Positions 33,687 to 47,184 of a DNA stretch of 64,000 nt are shown here, piece after piece (within the stretch, counting starts at the first letter, position 1; each line of letters opens with the position of its first letter). The notes under the pieces are model-generated. The model was not told the origin of the DNA. It saw only the letters and a program-made list of their open reading frames with translations, and searched no databases. The translations under genes were made by a program, and so were the position numbers. The DNA comes from Galeruca laticollis (lineage: Eukaryota > Arthropoda > Insecta > Coleoptera > Chrysomelidae). The DNA lies in contig OY998185.1 of the NCBI GenBank assembly GCA_963921935.1, forward strand, positions 33,758,487 to 33,822,486, given 5' to 3'.

Positions 33687-33984
33687 GAAGTTCCACGTAG
33701 GTATATCCGTGAATTCCTGTTTTGGCGAGGTACTTTGCTAGACTTCTAGGAATTAGACCTGTAGTTGAAAGAGTTACAAGCACAACTTCAACCTGGTCAG
33801 CATGCCACATCTGTTTGATTTCCAGTGCCACGTCTGTATATTTAACCATCTCTCTTGGTATTTTTCTAAAACGTTGTTGTAATTTGGCACTGATATGTCC
33901 AGAAAAAGAATTTAGTTGGCTTCCTTGTCAACCACCACAATATTTTAATCATAAATCAACCTTTTCCAAATTTTGTGAATGAAA
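33687..33984 (-). pseudogene. LINE C-terminal fragment (A1, period 2)
   Basis: Copy of 6713-7010. Confidence 0.6.
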
Positions 33985-34160
33985 AATGTTTCTCTTATAA
34001 TTTTTTAGCTATTGTGGAATACGCAAAACCTGAATCGGCCTCATAACTTATTGGTATATTTTCAACAATCATATGTACCAAAATAGATTTAATACTTTCA
34101 TTCTTATCTACATTTTCGCTTAAATTACCAAAATTCAACGATAATATATCATATTTATCA

Positions 34161-34489
34161 GCAACCTGTTCAGCACGATTAGTAGGCTTTATGGACGCAT
34201 AATGAAGGATCGAACAGAAGAAGAATATCAAAGTTGTGAATCCGAAGAACAAAGTGGCTTCAGAGCGGGGCGCTCATGTACGGATAACACCTTCACAATG
34301 AAACGACTAATTGGAAAACATAAAAAAGTATTCAGAAAAACACCTCTTTTTTATATCGACCTAGTCAAAGCATATGACAATGATCCTATCATGAAACTAT
34401 GGGGAAATATGAGACAAACTCGCATCATTGAAAATTTGATTCCAGCTTTCGATCTCTTGAAATTATTGAATAAGCTGAAATACTGTTAA
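34161..34489 (+). pseudogene. LINE RT N-terminal fragment (A1, period 2)
   Basis: Copy of 7187-7515; the 95-codon frame is unchanged. Confidence 0.75.
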
Positions 34490-34713
34490 ATTGAGTGTAT
34501 TCGTTTTAACTTGTATTTTCTACTTGTAGTTACTTGTGTTTTGCTGAAACAGGTGTATCCACACTTCTCGGATACCTTAGGGTTTATCTATTCACATATA
34601 CTTACTATTTATTGAATATATTATCATTATAATATGTGATAATATTTTATAAAACAATGTTACTGGTCATATGATAGAATTTTCTATATTCTTGAATAGT
34701 TTTTTACTATAGC

Positions 34714-34879
34714 TGTGTCGGCTTATTTAAAGAGACAATGTCCTTGAGATACGGAAATAAATTTATACAATAAATTACCGCTACCAGTAAAAACCCTAAT
34801 ATCCTGCACTATATTCAAAAAATAAATTAAAAACTTTTTGTGGACATTGACCATATAACAATATTGATTAGGTACATGC
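34714..34879 (+). pseudogene. Second CR1-like 3' remnant (A1, period 2)
   Basis: Copy of 7740-7905. Confidence 0.5.
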
Positions 34880-34893
34880 CATTATGAACTAAT

Positions 34894-35869
34894 TTCCCAT
34901 TGAATAACCTATTATCTATTATTTTTTAGATAAATAATATTTTAAATGTTGTTGTCGTCATTTCTGAAAGGAAAATGCATGTCGTTGTAGCAAATTTCGG
35001 AATATCCCGAAAACATCGAAACCACTAATATTTTATAATGAAACATCAAACCAAACCCAATAAAGAACGTGAATAAAAACGAACCAATGAACATTTAGAA
35101 ACTAAAAAATCTCCATCTTCAATTTCTTATCTACGAATTGAAGTACTTATACTTAGTTTGAAATTTTCATTAACATTTACAAAAATCGAAAGCGTATTCA
35201 ATAATGGTTTTTGTGTTTGAATAATCGAATAGAGAAATAAAATACCAACGATAAGCTGCGACATCAACGTAGAAATAAATCCACTTTAATAATTCATACA
35301 GTTTTCTTTATATCATTGTTATATATTCAACAATCACTTACCTTTGGCCATACCGCTTTATCAAACCACTCGTTGAGCGCTGAAACAAAAATATCAACTC
35401 AAGTACTTATTTTAACATTGTTGCGAATTATTTTCAGAAATGAGAAACAAAATTTCGGAAAAATTCAAGAGTAATATATTCTTACACCTTCATAGACGAA
35501 ATTATTCTGTCTGAAAAATATGATGCGGAATAGAAAATTTTCCTTTCCCTATCTCATCTTATACAATATTTCTACTTTGAGTTCTCATCCTAGAAAATTT
35601 TATTTGAAATAAACCTAGCAAATAAGGAAAATATTAAAATGGCAGTGTTCATTCTACCCTTTCTTGAAGAATGTGTCATATTTTAATTTATCATTATGTT
35701 TCCAAAAAATAAAGTCGTAGAAATTCATTTTATTATATAAGTCTGATAAAATATCCAATACCAAGGAGCACAACAACAAGTCCAAACACTACAACGAAAA
35801 ACATGGTAACTTCAAGAAAATTATTATTCCTATAATAAATAATGAAGAAGCTAGACCATTCAGAAGCTA
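34894..35869 (-). repeat. Module M1 (A1, period 2)
   Basis: Copy of 7920-8895; micro-exon-like segment at 35342-35379. Confidence 0.6.
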
Positions 35870-36418
35870 TGGATAATGCGGTAGACGATAGGAGACATCT
35901 ACAATCGGAGATAAGACACAGAAAGTCCAAGGATCGTCAGTTCATCGGCATTGTATGTATTTTTTGTATACAATGATTCTCAAAAGTCGCCTACATCCCC
36001 TCTTTCTTTTGAACGGTGCTACTTAGATTGATGAAATTTGGAGCGTGAAAATTCACTATTGTAAGCTTTTCTAGTAGTGGTAACAGGTGACGTAATATGC
36101 GTCTGTGATGTCACCTGGCAACTGGAACTATTATTATTAAATGGGACCTTATGGCAAGTGACACTTCGTTTGAAAACTATTCAGAATACATATTCAATCA
36201 TACTAATTTTTTATAGATTTACGGTGATTTTGATAGTTAAAATAAATAAACACTAAATTTGAGTTTCGCTTTTAATTAATAAAGATTCAAAAGTCCGCTT
36301 ATGGTTAATAGTAAAAAAAAGGCGAAGTATTTCAATTGACACTTTTGTATGCGATAATATCTTGAATTTCTAGTTTAATTATTGTTTAACGAAACGTTTA
36401 AGTATCTACATAAAGAAA

Positions 36419-38074
36419 ATGGTACGTGTTCTAGCTGACAAAGTAACAGCTATTTTAATTATTGGTGACACTTCTTCTTTCACAGCCCAAGTAGCGTCTA
36501 CCTGTGGGGTCAGTTATGGCACAGTACACAGACAGGGTGTTGACCAAAAAGACATTTCATCCATACCCATTAAAAATGGTACATCAACTTTCAGAAGACG
36601 ACCCCGACCGAAGGCTGCAATTGTATGAAAATATGTCCACCAAAATTCTCCAGCAGCCAGACTATGTAAGGGCATTTGTCTTAGTGACGAAAGTACTTTC
36701 TTCCTTAATGGATATGTTAATACTCGAAATGTCGGGTATTGGAGTGACACAAATCCTCTCATGTTTCGTGAAAAACATACAGTTCCCATTAAAAGTGAAT
36801 GTCTGGGCACGTATTATAGGAAATCATATGGTCAGTCAATTTTTTCAACTCTAATTTAACCGGGATGTTAGAAAACGCAATTGAACCGTTAATTCTTCAA
36901 ATTCTGGAAGACAATCCAGATGGATTTGGTAACCTGTAAATAACGTTCCAAGAAGATAGTGCTCCTGCACACTATTACTTTACAGTAAGACGTTATTTAA
37001 ATCAGGAATAGATGGATTGTATGACGCGGTTCAATAGAATGGCCAGATCGGTCACCAGATCTAACACCTTCAGAATTTTTTGTGGGAATATCTTAAACCC
37101 TCAGATTAACAAATAAAATAGATATGTTTGTTTTGATCTTTTCTTGCCCCAATATTGAGTCACATTCTAAGCTCACTTGCGGATACTTCTACTGCTTTGC
37201 CATATTTACAAAGTCTCTTTAGTTGCAGGAAAAATTAAATTAAAAGTTAATTGAAAACGTGTTGAAAAGTTGGGCAAATTAAAAAAATGTCATACTAATT
37301 CATGCATTTGAGTCGCTATTTTTAAAATTAATTAATAATACTTGAATTTTATTTATTGAAAGCATATTCTTATATAAATTTTAAACAAGTATTTGTCGTA
37401 TCCTTAGATACCTTTATGGTTATAACTAAAAGTGGCAACATTTCCCAAAATTTCAGTACCTGTTTAATGTGTCAATAGTAATTTATTTAGTAGATTTATC
37501 CTTGTTTAATTACCATATAAAGAGAGATGCAAATATCGTCAGACTGTGATCGACGATCATTTCGAATATATCGTAGTATTGTAGTAAATAATGTCAAACG
37601 TGGTTTGTTTATACGAGCGCCATTAAGACTAGAGAGTAAACATTCAGTTCTTTCGATTTGATGTGTTTTTGAAAAATTTTAGTGATAAAATAAACTTTTA
37701 AGTTAATTAATTTAATGTTTTTGGATTATCGTGGTTCGTCGGTGCCAAGTTTGTCAGAAAAACAGCCGAAATTACCAAGGCCATGTAGCTACAATACCAT
37801 CCCCAGTTTTTGTAATTCATTCATTATTTCACTACTGGCGTTTAGAATTGTTGGCCGCAAAAATAAACGTGTTTATGAATGAATAGCCCTCTCTATGTTC
37901 ATTATTACTCTAAGCTTAAACCTAAAGTTTACGCTACAGTTCATGACAGTATTGACGTTTGAAAGCGACAAATTGTTGAAGAATGTAGGGCACTTTCCCC
38001 TGACACATTTTATCGAGTCCGACAAAAGTTTAATAATAAGATGTTTCACTGCCAGCAAGTAGATAGAGCATATT
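36419..38074 (+). pseudogene. Mariner-type transposase relic (A1, period 2)
   Basis: Copy of 9445-11100; differs at the homologues of 9839 (G) and 10008 (C), as in period 3. Confidence 0.8.
37100..37914. mobile_element. 815-bp DNA transposon (A1, period 2)
   Basis: Copy of 10126-10940 between CTTAAACC repeats at 37092-37099 and 37915-37922. Confidence 0.75.
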
Positions 38075-38287
38075 TTGAAAAATTATTTCAAGAACTTGTT
38101 CTTAAATATTTATTAATTGAAAGCAAAACCCAAATTTTGGTGTTAATTTATTTTAACCATCAAAAATATCTTAAGTCCAAAAAAATTAGATTGATTGAAT
38201 AGGTATTCTAAGTACCTCTCAAACGAGCTGTCGCATGACATAAGGTCCCATATAATATTATTGGTTTCAATTGCCTGGTGACGTCAC

Positions 38288-38614
38288 AGAAATTCAGTAA
38301 AGTCAAATTCATTATGTGTGCAAAATAAATACTGTAGTGCTATTGTGTTAGTTAAATATTTTCAAATTATTCCTTTGAAGAAGAACTAGTAAAGGTAACT
38401 ACAGGAGTTCACCAAAAAGTGAAATTGCTCAAAAATGGAAAATTACCATGCCCGGTAGGAATAAACAATAAAGTCGGTAAATATGGTACAACAAAATTAT
38501 TTCAATTGAAAGCACAACTGTTCACAATGTCTATAAAATGATCCTTCTGTTTCTGAAGAATGGAAATAAGCTTTAGTAACACCTTTATATAAGAAATTAG
38601 ACGTAAACAATTGT
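38288..38614 (+). pseudogene. Module N1 (A1, period 2)
   Basis: Copy of 11314-11640. Confidence 0.6.
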
Positions 38615-38663
38615 GCATTTATTATTTATTAGTATCAAACCAATATATGAAATAATTTGTACT

Positions 38664-39094
38664 CACATATGGCATCCACAGTGTAGAATCTCCATAACCA
38701 TATTCCATAATCTCCATCACTTTTAAAACCGATCCGCGAAACACACCGCAATCGATACCGAAGTTTACGAATCACTTTGAAGATCGCGGCGGTTGCTTAC
38801 CACATTCATGATCAGTTTCCAAATGCATACATTACATAATTATCCCCATATACAAACTTATCAATTCACGACGCTAGATCAATTTCTAGCTATAAAGTAC
38901 AAACTTTGTATACCAAATCGTTTATTATAAGACAAAATTAGTTACATCCAAGAATCTTGGCCTTGTAATTCAAGAAAGTTCAACATATTATTCATAAAGT
39001 CATTTGAGTGATAATGACGTCTAAAAGTTTCAACAAAATTAGAGATATAAACCCTTGATAAAAATCACGATGATATATTGGATCAATTAACGAT
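38664..39094 (-). pseudogene. Decayed coding remnant (A1, period 2)
   Basis: Copy of 11690-12120. Confidence 0.35.
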
Positions 39095-40113
39095 ATTTTT
39101 AATTAATTAAAATGCATCATGCGCTGACACGCTGACACCCCGAGTCAAAGTCAATTTGAGGTGTCAGGGTCTCAATCTGCCTACTTTCTGATATCAAAAG
39201 ACGGTGTCATGGAATGACGGCTTGACGAGATATTAGAGTGCCTTCTACTCTATCTCAACAAAACTTTTTGAAAGAGAGAGCAGCTGCAATGAAGCATTTT
39301 TTGCGAATTAATTGGGAAGGAGATTTTGAGAAAATTGACAAATTTGTATAAAATATCGATATTCTAGAAAATAATTTCAAAAAGCAAAACTGTCAAGATT
39401 TTATTTGATTATTTTCTCTAGTATGTATGCATATAATTTTTAATTCGTTATTGTACTTAGGGATAATTATGTTACGTCATTTTATCTCATCAACCAAACA
39501 TAGATTAAAAAGCTTGTTGAAACACAAAAAACTAGTAAATTTATGAATAAAATATATAAAATATTATCCACAAAATGATGAAGCTCCTATTGAATTCCAC
39601 TTCTCCATGGTACCTAGGAAAAAATATACAATTCGTCCTATCATTTCATATTTAGATATGTTCGTTTGAAAGCTTGTGTGACCACAAGAAATGTAAGAAG
39701 ATAAATAATTTCAACATTTTTGTATTTTATTTGGTTTTTCCAAATTTACTAGTCATACGATTTCTGTATTTTTGGAATAAAAATTAATAGACAAATTGAA
39801 TTATATCGAAAAATTGTTTGAATGCCTTCTCTACAATATTTATAGATATTTTTGAATAATTTAAACAAAGAATTGATTTTTAAACGACATTTAAAATTCA
39901 CCTCTTCTAACATGGTCCCCCTGTGCGTTTTGGTTATACAATATTGTCCGAAAATGCAGGATAAAATAATTATCTGTTCAACCAGTAACTTAAATTGTAG
40001 CTTCCGTTGAAAATCTTGTGTGACCACAAGTGAATATGTACAATAATAACTTGACTGTAAAAAATATTTTTTCTTTAATTTAACTCTTAGTCAATTGTCC
40101 TGAAATCCTAATT
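39095..40113. other. Unassigned AT-rich segment (A1, period 2)
   Basis: Copy of 12121-13139; CTTGTGTGACCACAAG at 39673-39688 and 40015-40030. Confidence 0.5.
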
Positions 40114-41049
40114 TGTTATTAATAATAACCTATAATCTATTGTTTTCTCATATAACTAATATTTTAAATGTTTTTGCCGTCATCCCTGAAAGAAAAATGC
40201 ATATCGTTGTAACACATTCCTGAGTCTCCTGGAAACAATTAAAAATCAAAATTTTATCATAAAAAATCAAAGCATACCCAGTAAATAACAAAAATAAAAA
40301 CGCATCAATCAAAATTTGGAAAATAAAAAATCTCCATTTTCATTTACAATTTCACCTCAATAAATTGAAATACTTATACTTACTTTGAATTTTTCATAAA
40401 AAAACGAGAAAGGAATAAGTAATGACAAGCTCCGAAATCGAAGGAGCAATACATATTTTTGATAATTAATATAAAATATTTTTATTTTTGTTATATATTC
40501 AACAATCACCTACCTTTTTTGGCATACCGCATTATCGAATCGCGCGCGTTATATAATTTTCGTTTCGTTACGGTTTAAATTCGCGAGTCGAATCACTCGT
40601 TAAACGCTGAAACAAAAACATGATATCAATTTGCTATTTTTTCATATTTTTCCGAATTATTTAAAGAAAAGAAGGAAATAGAAACTTTTGGAAACATTCA
40701 AGAACAATATAACAAACGAAAGTCTAACGTCTTAAAAACATTATGTTGAATACAAAATTTTCCTCTCCTTCGTTCTTTAATTTCTTATTAGGTTACAATA
40801 TACTAGAAATTATAAAATAAGAGGCTTTTTAGGGACTGCTTTTTTTCTATTATACTTATTGTGATAAAATAAAATCCAACAGAACTACAGCAACTTCAAC
40901 CCTTAGAAGCCATTCAATATATAACCAAGGAACTCAAAATCAATCCCACAAACGACAACGAAAATCCTGGTAACTTCAAGAAAATTATTACTCCTATAAT
41001 TAATTCTAAAAAAGGTGGACCACTCAGAAAGAGAAATCGACTAAAGTTA
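40114..41049 (-). repeat. Module M2 (A1, period 2)
   Basis: Copy of 13140-14075; the 46-bp insertion is at 40542-40587 with TCGAATC flanks. Confidence 0.65.
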
Positions 41050-41319
41050 ACTTCATAATGTGTGCACAATAAATACTTCTGTTAGTTAAAACCAGTTCAA
41101 AATTATTTTTTATATTTTAAATTATTCCTTTGGAGGAAAACTGATAACGGTGACCACAAAAGAAGTTAACAATAAAGTAAAATTGCTCAAAAAGGGAGAA
41201 TTGCCGTGCCCGGTAGGCATATGCAATAATTGAACAAAATGACACAATAAAATTATTATAATTGAGAGCACAACTGTGTACAAAATGGGGATCCAGTTCC
41301 ACAAGAATGGAAACCCGCT
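41050..41319 (+). pseudogene. Module N2 (A1, period 2)
   Basis: Copy of 14076-14345. Confidence 0.6.
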
Positions 41320-41900
41320 TTATTATAATTTATAAATTTTTTGTATTTATTTTCAGGTTTAATATATGTTTGTTGGTTTTCCGATTGGAATGTTACGGCA
41401 ATAGGAAAATGATCTGTTATACAACTCTGTATAATAAACGATTTGAATTTGAGTTGGTGTTTACATTTTATAAAGAAATGGTCTATACAAGATCCACTAC
41501 TTGGTCGTGTAACATCGTTTATATAAGATATGCACCCGTGTGCATTCATTAGATTCTTGTATTCTTCTGCATAATCGTATTCTGACAATGTATCAATATT
41601 TATATCACCAGTTATTATCTGAATATCATTGTTTCCTATTCCTTCTAGATACGTTTCCAACCCGATATTGAATTGAATAGGGCAAGTATTAGGAGATCTA
41701 TAGAGAGCTGTGATTGATATTTTATAATTCCGATCTTCAATGATTATCTGTAAAGCTTTTATTTCTGAAATATCTTTTATACTGTATGAAAAGTCAAGTG
41801 TTTCCCTAATAAACACTATAACCCCATCGTTTTTATTCAATTTCCCCTCATTATACAATGTTTGGCAACCTTTCATACGAATAACTTCAAGATCATTCAC
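41256..41900 (-). pseudogene. LINE endonuclease fragment (A1, period 2)
   Basis: Copy of 14282-14926; Phe-to-Cys in the NAHGFISY segment is private to this copy. Confidence 0.8.
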
Positions 41901-41905
41901 TATGT

Positions 41906-42214
41906 ATGTTTCCGTTTCCGGAATGGATGATGCATTGCGGATATCGGCAAGAATATCAAGGTTGGAACGGAGAACAAAATGAATACGTGAGAGACATTAT
42001 GAAGAAAAAAAATACAATAATAGAAGAAATTGAACAGAAACAATTTATATGCTATGGGAATGTTTGCAGAATAAATGAACATAGACTACTACGACAGATA
42101 CTGGATTGTTCAACCCATGGACTAAGACACACAGAAAGACCAAAAAAGAACTGGTCGCAAGACATCAATAAGGCCATGATTGAAAGGAACTTATTGGAAA
42201 ATGACTTTTCGTGA
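41906..42214 (+). pseudogene. LINE 3'-terminal fragment (A1, period 2)
   Basis: Copy of 14932-15240. Bases 42215-42472 hold nothing recognisable. Confidence 0.7.
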
Positions 42215-42472
42215 TAAAAATTAATGGAAGTAGGGTCCTTGTTTGGTAATAAAATATTTATCATATACTATTAAATTAAATTCCACTCACCACTATTTAT
42301 CTCCAAGTAGAGCATCGATCTATTCAAACCTCTTGCAGTATCACATGACGGACGAAATTTCAGCATGAAACCTGTAACAAATGTAAAATATGTAGGTATT
42401 ATCATATATAAAGAGATTGTCATATTAGATGTATTATATTTTCCAGTGTGTATTTCCTGACCGTTATAATTT

Positions 42473-42784
42473 AAATTTTCGTTTTAGTTTATTCCTGGTT
42501 ATCGACCAATATAGTTAATAGGTAAAAATGACGAGATTCTTTGTATTGTTTACATTCTTTTCTCATTTATTCCATTTTCTCAACTACGTTTTGGCGTATT
42601 GCCATTTTCATGTATTTCATTTTCATTGTAGATAAAATGAAATACTTTAAAATGGCGATACGCCGAAACATGGTTGAAAAAATGAAATAAATGAGAAAAG
42701 AATGTAAACAATACAAAAAATCTCGTTATTTTTAACTATTAGCTATATTGGTCGTTAACCAGGAATAAACTAAAAAGTAAATTT
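42473..42784. repeat. Long palindrome at A1|A2 junction (period 2)
   Basis: Copy of 15499-15810; again an empty LINE site (AAAAAGTAA at 42772-42780). Confidence 0.88.
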
Positions 42785-42793
42785 AAATGTATT

Positions 42794-43114
42794 ATGAAAA
42801 GTTACAACTAATCCTTTATTAATTTAAATACCTCAAAAAATGCATTCCTGTTAGATATCTTTGAAGGCTATATTTCGCAGTAGTGGAAAGTCGTCTCCGT
42901 TATGGTATACCGGCTTGTAGAAGTGCCTTGAACAATTTTCTGAAGATCATGATGTGTAGACCCAATACCTATTTGTGAAATCGATTATATAGAAAAAGAA
43001 ACATCATATATTTGACCTGAAACAATTATACTTTCAATGAGCATTTGCAAAATACCATCCAATAAAAGATTTGAGATACTTACTTGCACATAGATATGTA
43101 ATCGAAATTAAGCA
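42794..43114 (-). pseudogene. Exon/intron-like remnant (A2, period 2)
   Basis: Copy of 15820-16140; intron-like segment at 43017-43083. Confidence 0.45.
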
Positions 43115-43839
43115 CCATTATATTGCTCCGAGAATGATACAGTTCTTCTGTCAACGATATTTTTCATCCTTTACGCCAAATATGAGGGCTAGAGCCTTTC
43201 CCTCGATTTAAGAATATTTTATTTCATTGGATTTTAACATAGTGGACGCAAACGCATTTGGTCCTCCCGTTTTACCTTTGTAAACATGAGCTCTAGTTTT
43301 ATTTTTTGGATTAAAATCCACTAATAACGAAGAGATGTCAACATGGCCTTCGTCTCCTCGAAACTTCTGTACACTCAGGCGTCTATCTCCATTTCGTATC
43401 TTTTTTTAACAAAGAATAAAGATCTTAAAAAGTGTGACTCATTCTCAATAAACCATAACTGTTTCTAGATCCTTGGCTTTTTCAATAGCCGTAACTCGTT
43501 TTTTCAGATTGTGAAACTAATCAAATTTTTTCTATAAAATGACCTTATTTAACCGAATTTTGAAAAATGTACATTCGTTTTTTTTTACTTTTCCACGACC
43601 ATCAAGACGCTTAAAAACTTTTCCTAAACGCTCCAAATGCTCTTGGTTATCTTTATCTGTTACTCAGATATTGTAAAGGAAACTGACAACACCAGGAAAG
43701 AAAACATTTGTACCATTATATTTTGAAATTTCGCTGAGGCATTAGATATCCAGTGAGGTAAACGGGTATTAGAATGTAGTCCCTGGAATCTTCTGTAAAT
43801 TCCAACTGTCAATAGGCTTCCGAGAGATCGAATTAGACA
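43115..43839 (-). pseudogene. Ty3/gypsy-like pol fragment (A2, period 2)
   Basis: Copy of 16141-16865. Confidence 0.72.
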
Positions 43840-43865
43840 AAGTGAATTTAATAGAACAAACCTTG

Positions 43866-44674
43866 GCGATGGATATATTTCTTGATTTATCAAAGACATA
43901 TGATTGATTAAATCAAATTATACCAATACAGCGTAAGGAGTAATCCGTTGGAATTGATAAAATCCTACTTGCGCAATAGACAACAAAAAGTGTGTATTCG
44001 CAACGGACCTCAAAGTAGTAAATCCACCGTAATTACTAGAAATATTGGAATACCGCAAAGGAGCATTATTGGTCCTTTGCTCTTAGTTATTTACATAAAC
44101 TACTTATGTCTAATGAATTTCAATAAAATCAATTTTTGACGGTAAATGCTGATGATACTCATCTTCTGGTAAAGGGAGAAGCATATCCGGGAGTAATGAA
44201 AAACTGATAAGATTTATTTAGAAGGACAAAGGAGTGGTTGACAAACAACAAACTGATAAATTAATTAATAACACAGCACACTGACGAGACTTCGAGGAAA
44301 CTGAGCAGTATTACTTATGGGTTACGAGTTGCTATCATATATTTAATTAAAGTAGCATCAAAGATCCTTTTTATTTCCAATTTTGATCAATCTTATACGG
44401 CATTATGTTCTGGAGTAGTTCTGGTACAGAAAAGAGCAATTCAAGGATTCTTGCAGATCTATATTTAAAACAAATTGAATATTTACCTTGTATGGCTGAT
44501 ACATATTAGAATGTTTAATGTACACTCACCGATTAACCGTCACTGAAATATCCCCTTTATATACGGCAATCAAATTTTACAATATATTACCCCTGCAAAT
44601 GAAAATATCCAGCAATAAATTTAAAGAAGGAATTAAATAACTTCTTGTGGACATTCGCCATATAACATTAATCA
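43866..44674 (+). pseudogene. CR1-like LINE relic (A2, period 2)
   Basis: Copy of 16892-17700. Confidence 0.72.
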
Positions 44675-44909
44675 TTATTAACATGCCAATACGAACTATC
44701 TTCCCGTTAAATTTTATGACGCAATTTCATTTTATGTTAACAACTATAATATTTTTGTAAATGCATTTTTATAAAATTATGATTATTATAAAATAGAATT
44801 CTACATTTCTCAGCAGAGTGCTGGAAATTCACCTATCCCAGATATGAGGTATCAGGGGATGAGGCTCGGTCGTCATTTGTTTAAGAATTTACGTATACTA
44901 TGACACGTG

Positions 44910-45199
44910 TTAAAGATTACCGTTCATCAAAGTTCCACGTAGGTGTTTCCGTGAATTCATATTTTGGCGAGGCTCTTTTGGTTGACTTCTAGGAATTAGG
45001 GCCGCGGTTGCTAAAATTACAGGCACGACTTCAACCTTATCAGCATTCCACATCTGTTTGATTTCCAGTACCACGTCTGCATATTTAACCATCTCTCTTC
45101 GTATTTTTCTAAAACCTGGTTGTCCTTTTGTACTGAGTTCGCTTCCTTATCGACCACCACAATATACTGATGATAAATCATCCTTTTCCAAATATTGTA
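44910..45199 (-). pseudogene. LINE C-terminal fragment (A2, period 2)
   Basis: Copy of 17936-18225 with His-to-Asn in the KQMWHAD segment. Confidence 0.6.
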
Positions 45200-45305
45200 T
45201 ATGAAAAATGTTTCTCTTATAATTTCTCAGATATTGCGGCATGCGCAAAACCAGAATCGGTCTCAAAGTATATTGGTATTTTCAACAAATCAAATTTCAT
45301 ATTTA

Positions 45306-45430
45306 TCAGCAACCTGCCCAGCATGATTAGTAGGCTTTATCGACGCATAATGAAGGATCGAATAGAATAAGAATATCAGAAGTCGAAGAACAAAATGGCT
45401 TCATGTACAGATAACACGCTGAATCAGGAG
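45306..45430 (+). pseudogene. LINE RT N-terminal remnant (A2, period 2)
   Basis: Copy of 18331-18455; an upstream 1-bp insertion near 45288 opens a 66-codon frame that is not otherwise meaningful. Confidence 0.5.
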
Positions 45431-45614
45431 TATCCACACCTCTCGGATACCTTCGGGTTTATCTATTCACATATATATTTATAATTTTTTTGTAGTATTG
45501 TGTGAATATATTATCATTATAATATGTGATAATATTTTATAAAACAATGTCACTGGGCATATGCTAGAATTTTTTATATTCTTGAATAGTTCTTTACTAT
45601 ACCTGTGACAATTT

Positions 45615-46175
45615 ATTTAAAAAGTCAAAGGAGTGGTTCACAAAAAATAAACTGATATTAAATAAATTAAAAACACAACACATTGATGAAACTTCGAGGA
45701 ATCTGAGCAGTATTACTTACAGGTTACGAGTTGTTACCATATATTAAAATAAAGAAACATCAAAGATCCTTTATTTTTCCAATATTGGTCCACCTGATTA
45801 TATGGCATTATATTCTGGGGTAGTTGTCTTTGACAAAATATTTGTAGTACAGAAAAGGGCAATTCACATAAGAAATTGCATAAATTCTAAAGATTATTGC
45901 ATATAAATATTTAAAGCAAATGGAATAGTAAGTAACCTTGTATGGCTTATACATATAAGAATGTTTAATGTATCTTTTTAAATATAAACAAAGATTTAAA
46001 GCGTGATTTGAAACACTATACCAATTAACCGTCACTGAAAAATCTCCAGATACGGAAATACCTTTTTACAATAAATTACCGCTACTAATAAAAATCCTAA
46101 TATCCTGCAATATATTCAAAAAATAAATTGAAAAGTTTTTGTGGACATTGGCCATATAGCGTTATTGATTAGTTA
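45615..46175 (+). pseudogene. Second CR1-like 3' remnant (A2, period 2)
   Basis: Copy of 18640-19200. Confidence 0.55.
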
Positions 46176-46209
46176 CATGCCAATATGAACTACCTTCCCG
46201 TTAAATAAC

Positions 46210-47089
46210 CTATTATCTATTATTCTTCAGATAAATAATATTTTAAATGTTTTTGTTGTCATTTCTGAAAGGAAACTGCAAGTCGTTGTAGCAAATTTCG
46301 GAATATCCCGAAAACATCGAAACCACGTAAATTTTATAATTATATATCGAAACAAACCCAATAAATAACATGAATAAAAACACACCAATCAAAATTTAGA
46401 AATTAAAAAATCTCCATCTGCAAATTCTCATCTATGAATTGAAGTACTTCATAAACATTTTCAAAAATCGAATGTTATATATTCAACAATCACTTACCTT
46501 TGGCCATACCGCTTTATCAAACCACCTGTTGAGCGCTGGAACAAAAATATAAATTCAAGTATTAATTTTTTAACATTGTTCCGAATTATTTTCAGAAAAA
46601 GAGAAACAATATTCCGTAAAAATTTAAGAGTAATATATTCTTGCATCTTCAGAGATGAAATTATCCTGTCTGGAGAATATGATGTGGAATAGAAAATTTT
46701 CCTTTCCCTTTCTCATCTTATACATGATTTCTACTTTGAGTTTCTATTCTGGAAAATTTTATTTGAAATAAACCTAGCAATTAAGGAATATATTAAAATG
46801 GCAGTGTTTATTCTCCCCTTTTTTCAAAAATGTGTCATATTTTAATTTATCACTATGTTTACAAAAAATAAACTTCTAGAAATTAGATTATCAGATGAGA
46901 CTGCTATTTTAATAAACTAAGTCTAAAAAATATCCAAAATTCAAGAATACCACACCAGGTTCAATCCATAACGGCATTTTCATACATAGCCAAGGAGGAA
47001 AACAACAAGCCCAAAAACGGCAACGAAAAATCTGGTACCTTAAAGAAAATTATTATTGCTATAATAAATACTAAGAAAGCTAGACCATT
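46210..47089 (-). repeat. Module M1 (A2, period 2)
   Basis: Copy of 19235-20115; micro-exon-like segment at 46498-46535. Confidence 0.6.
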
Positions 47090-47184
47090 CAGAACCTATG
47101 GAGATTAGACACAGAAAGTCCAAGGATCGCCAGTCCATGGGCATTGTATTTATTTTTTGTATACAGTGATTCTCAAAACGATCG

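Larger units (their letters stand above)
35985..38287 (+). mobile_element. Mariner relic (A1, period 2)
   Basis: Copy of 9011-11313. Confidence 0.75.
31334..42771. repeat. A1 unit, period 2
   Basis: Near-identical to 4360-15797, shifted by 26,974. Private differences include A-to-T at 32353, G-to-C at the homologue of 10008, and A-to-C at about 41532, which changes a residue in the endonuclease fragment. Confidence 0.95.
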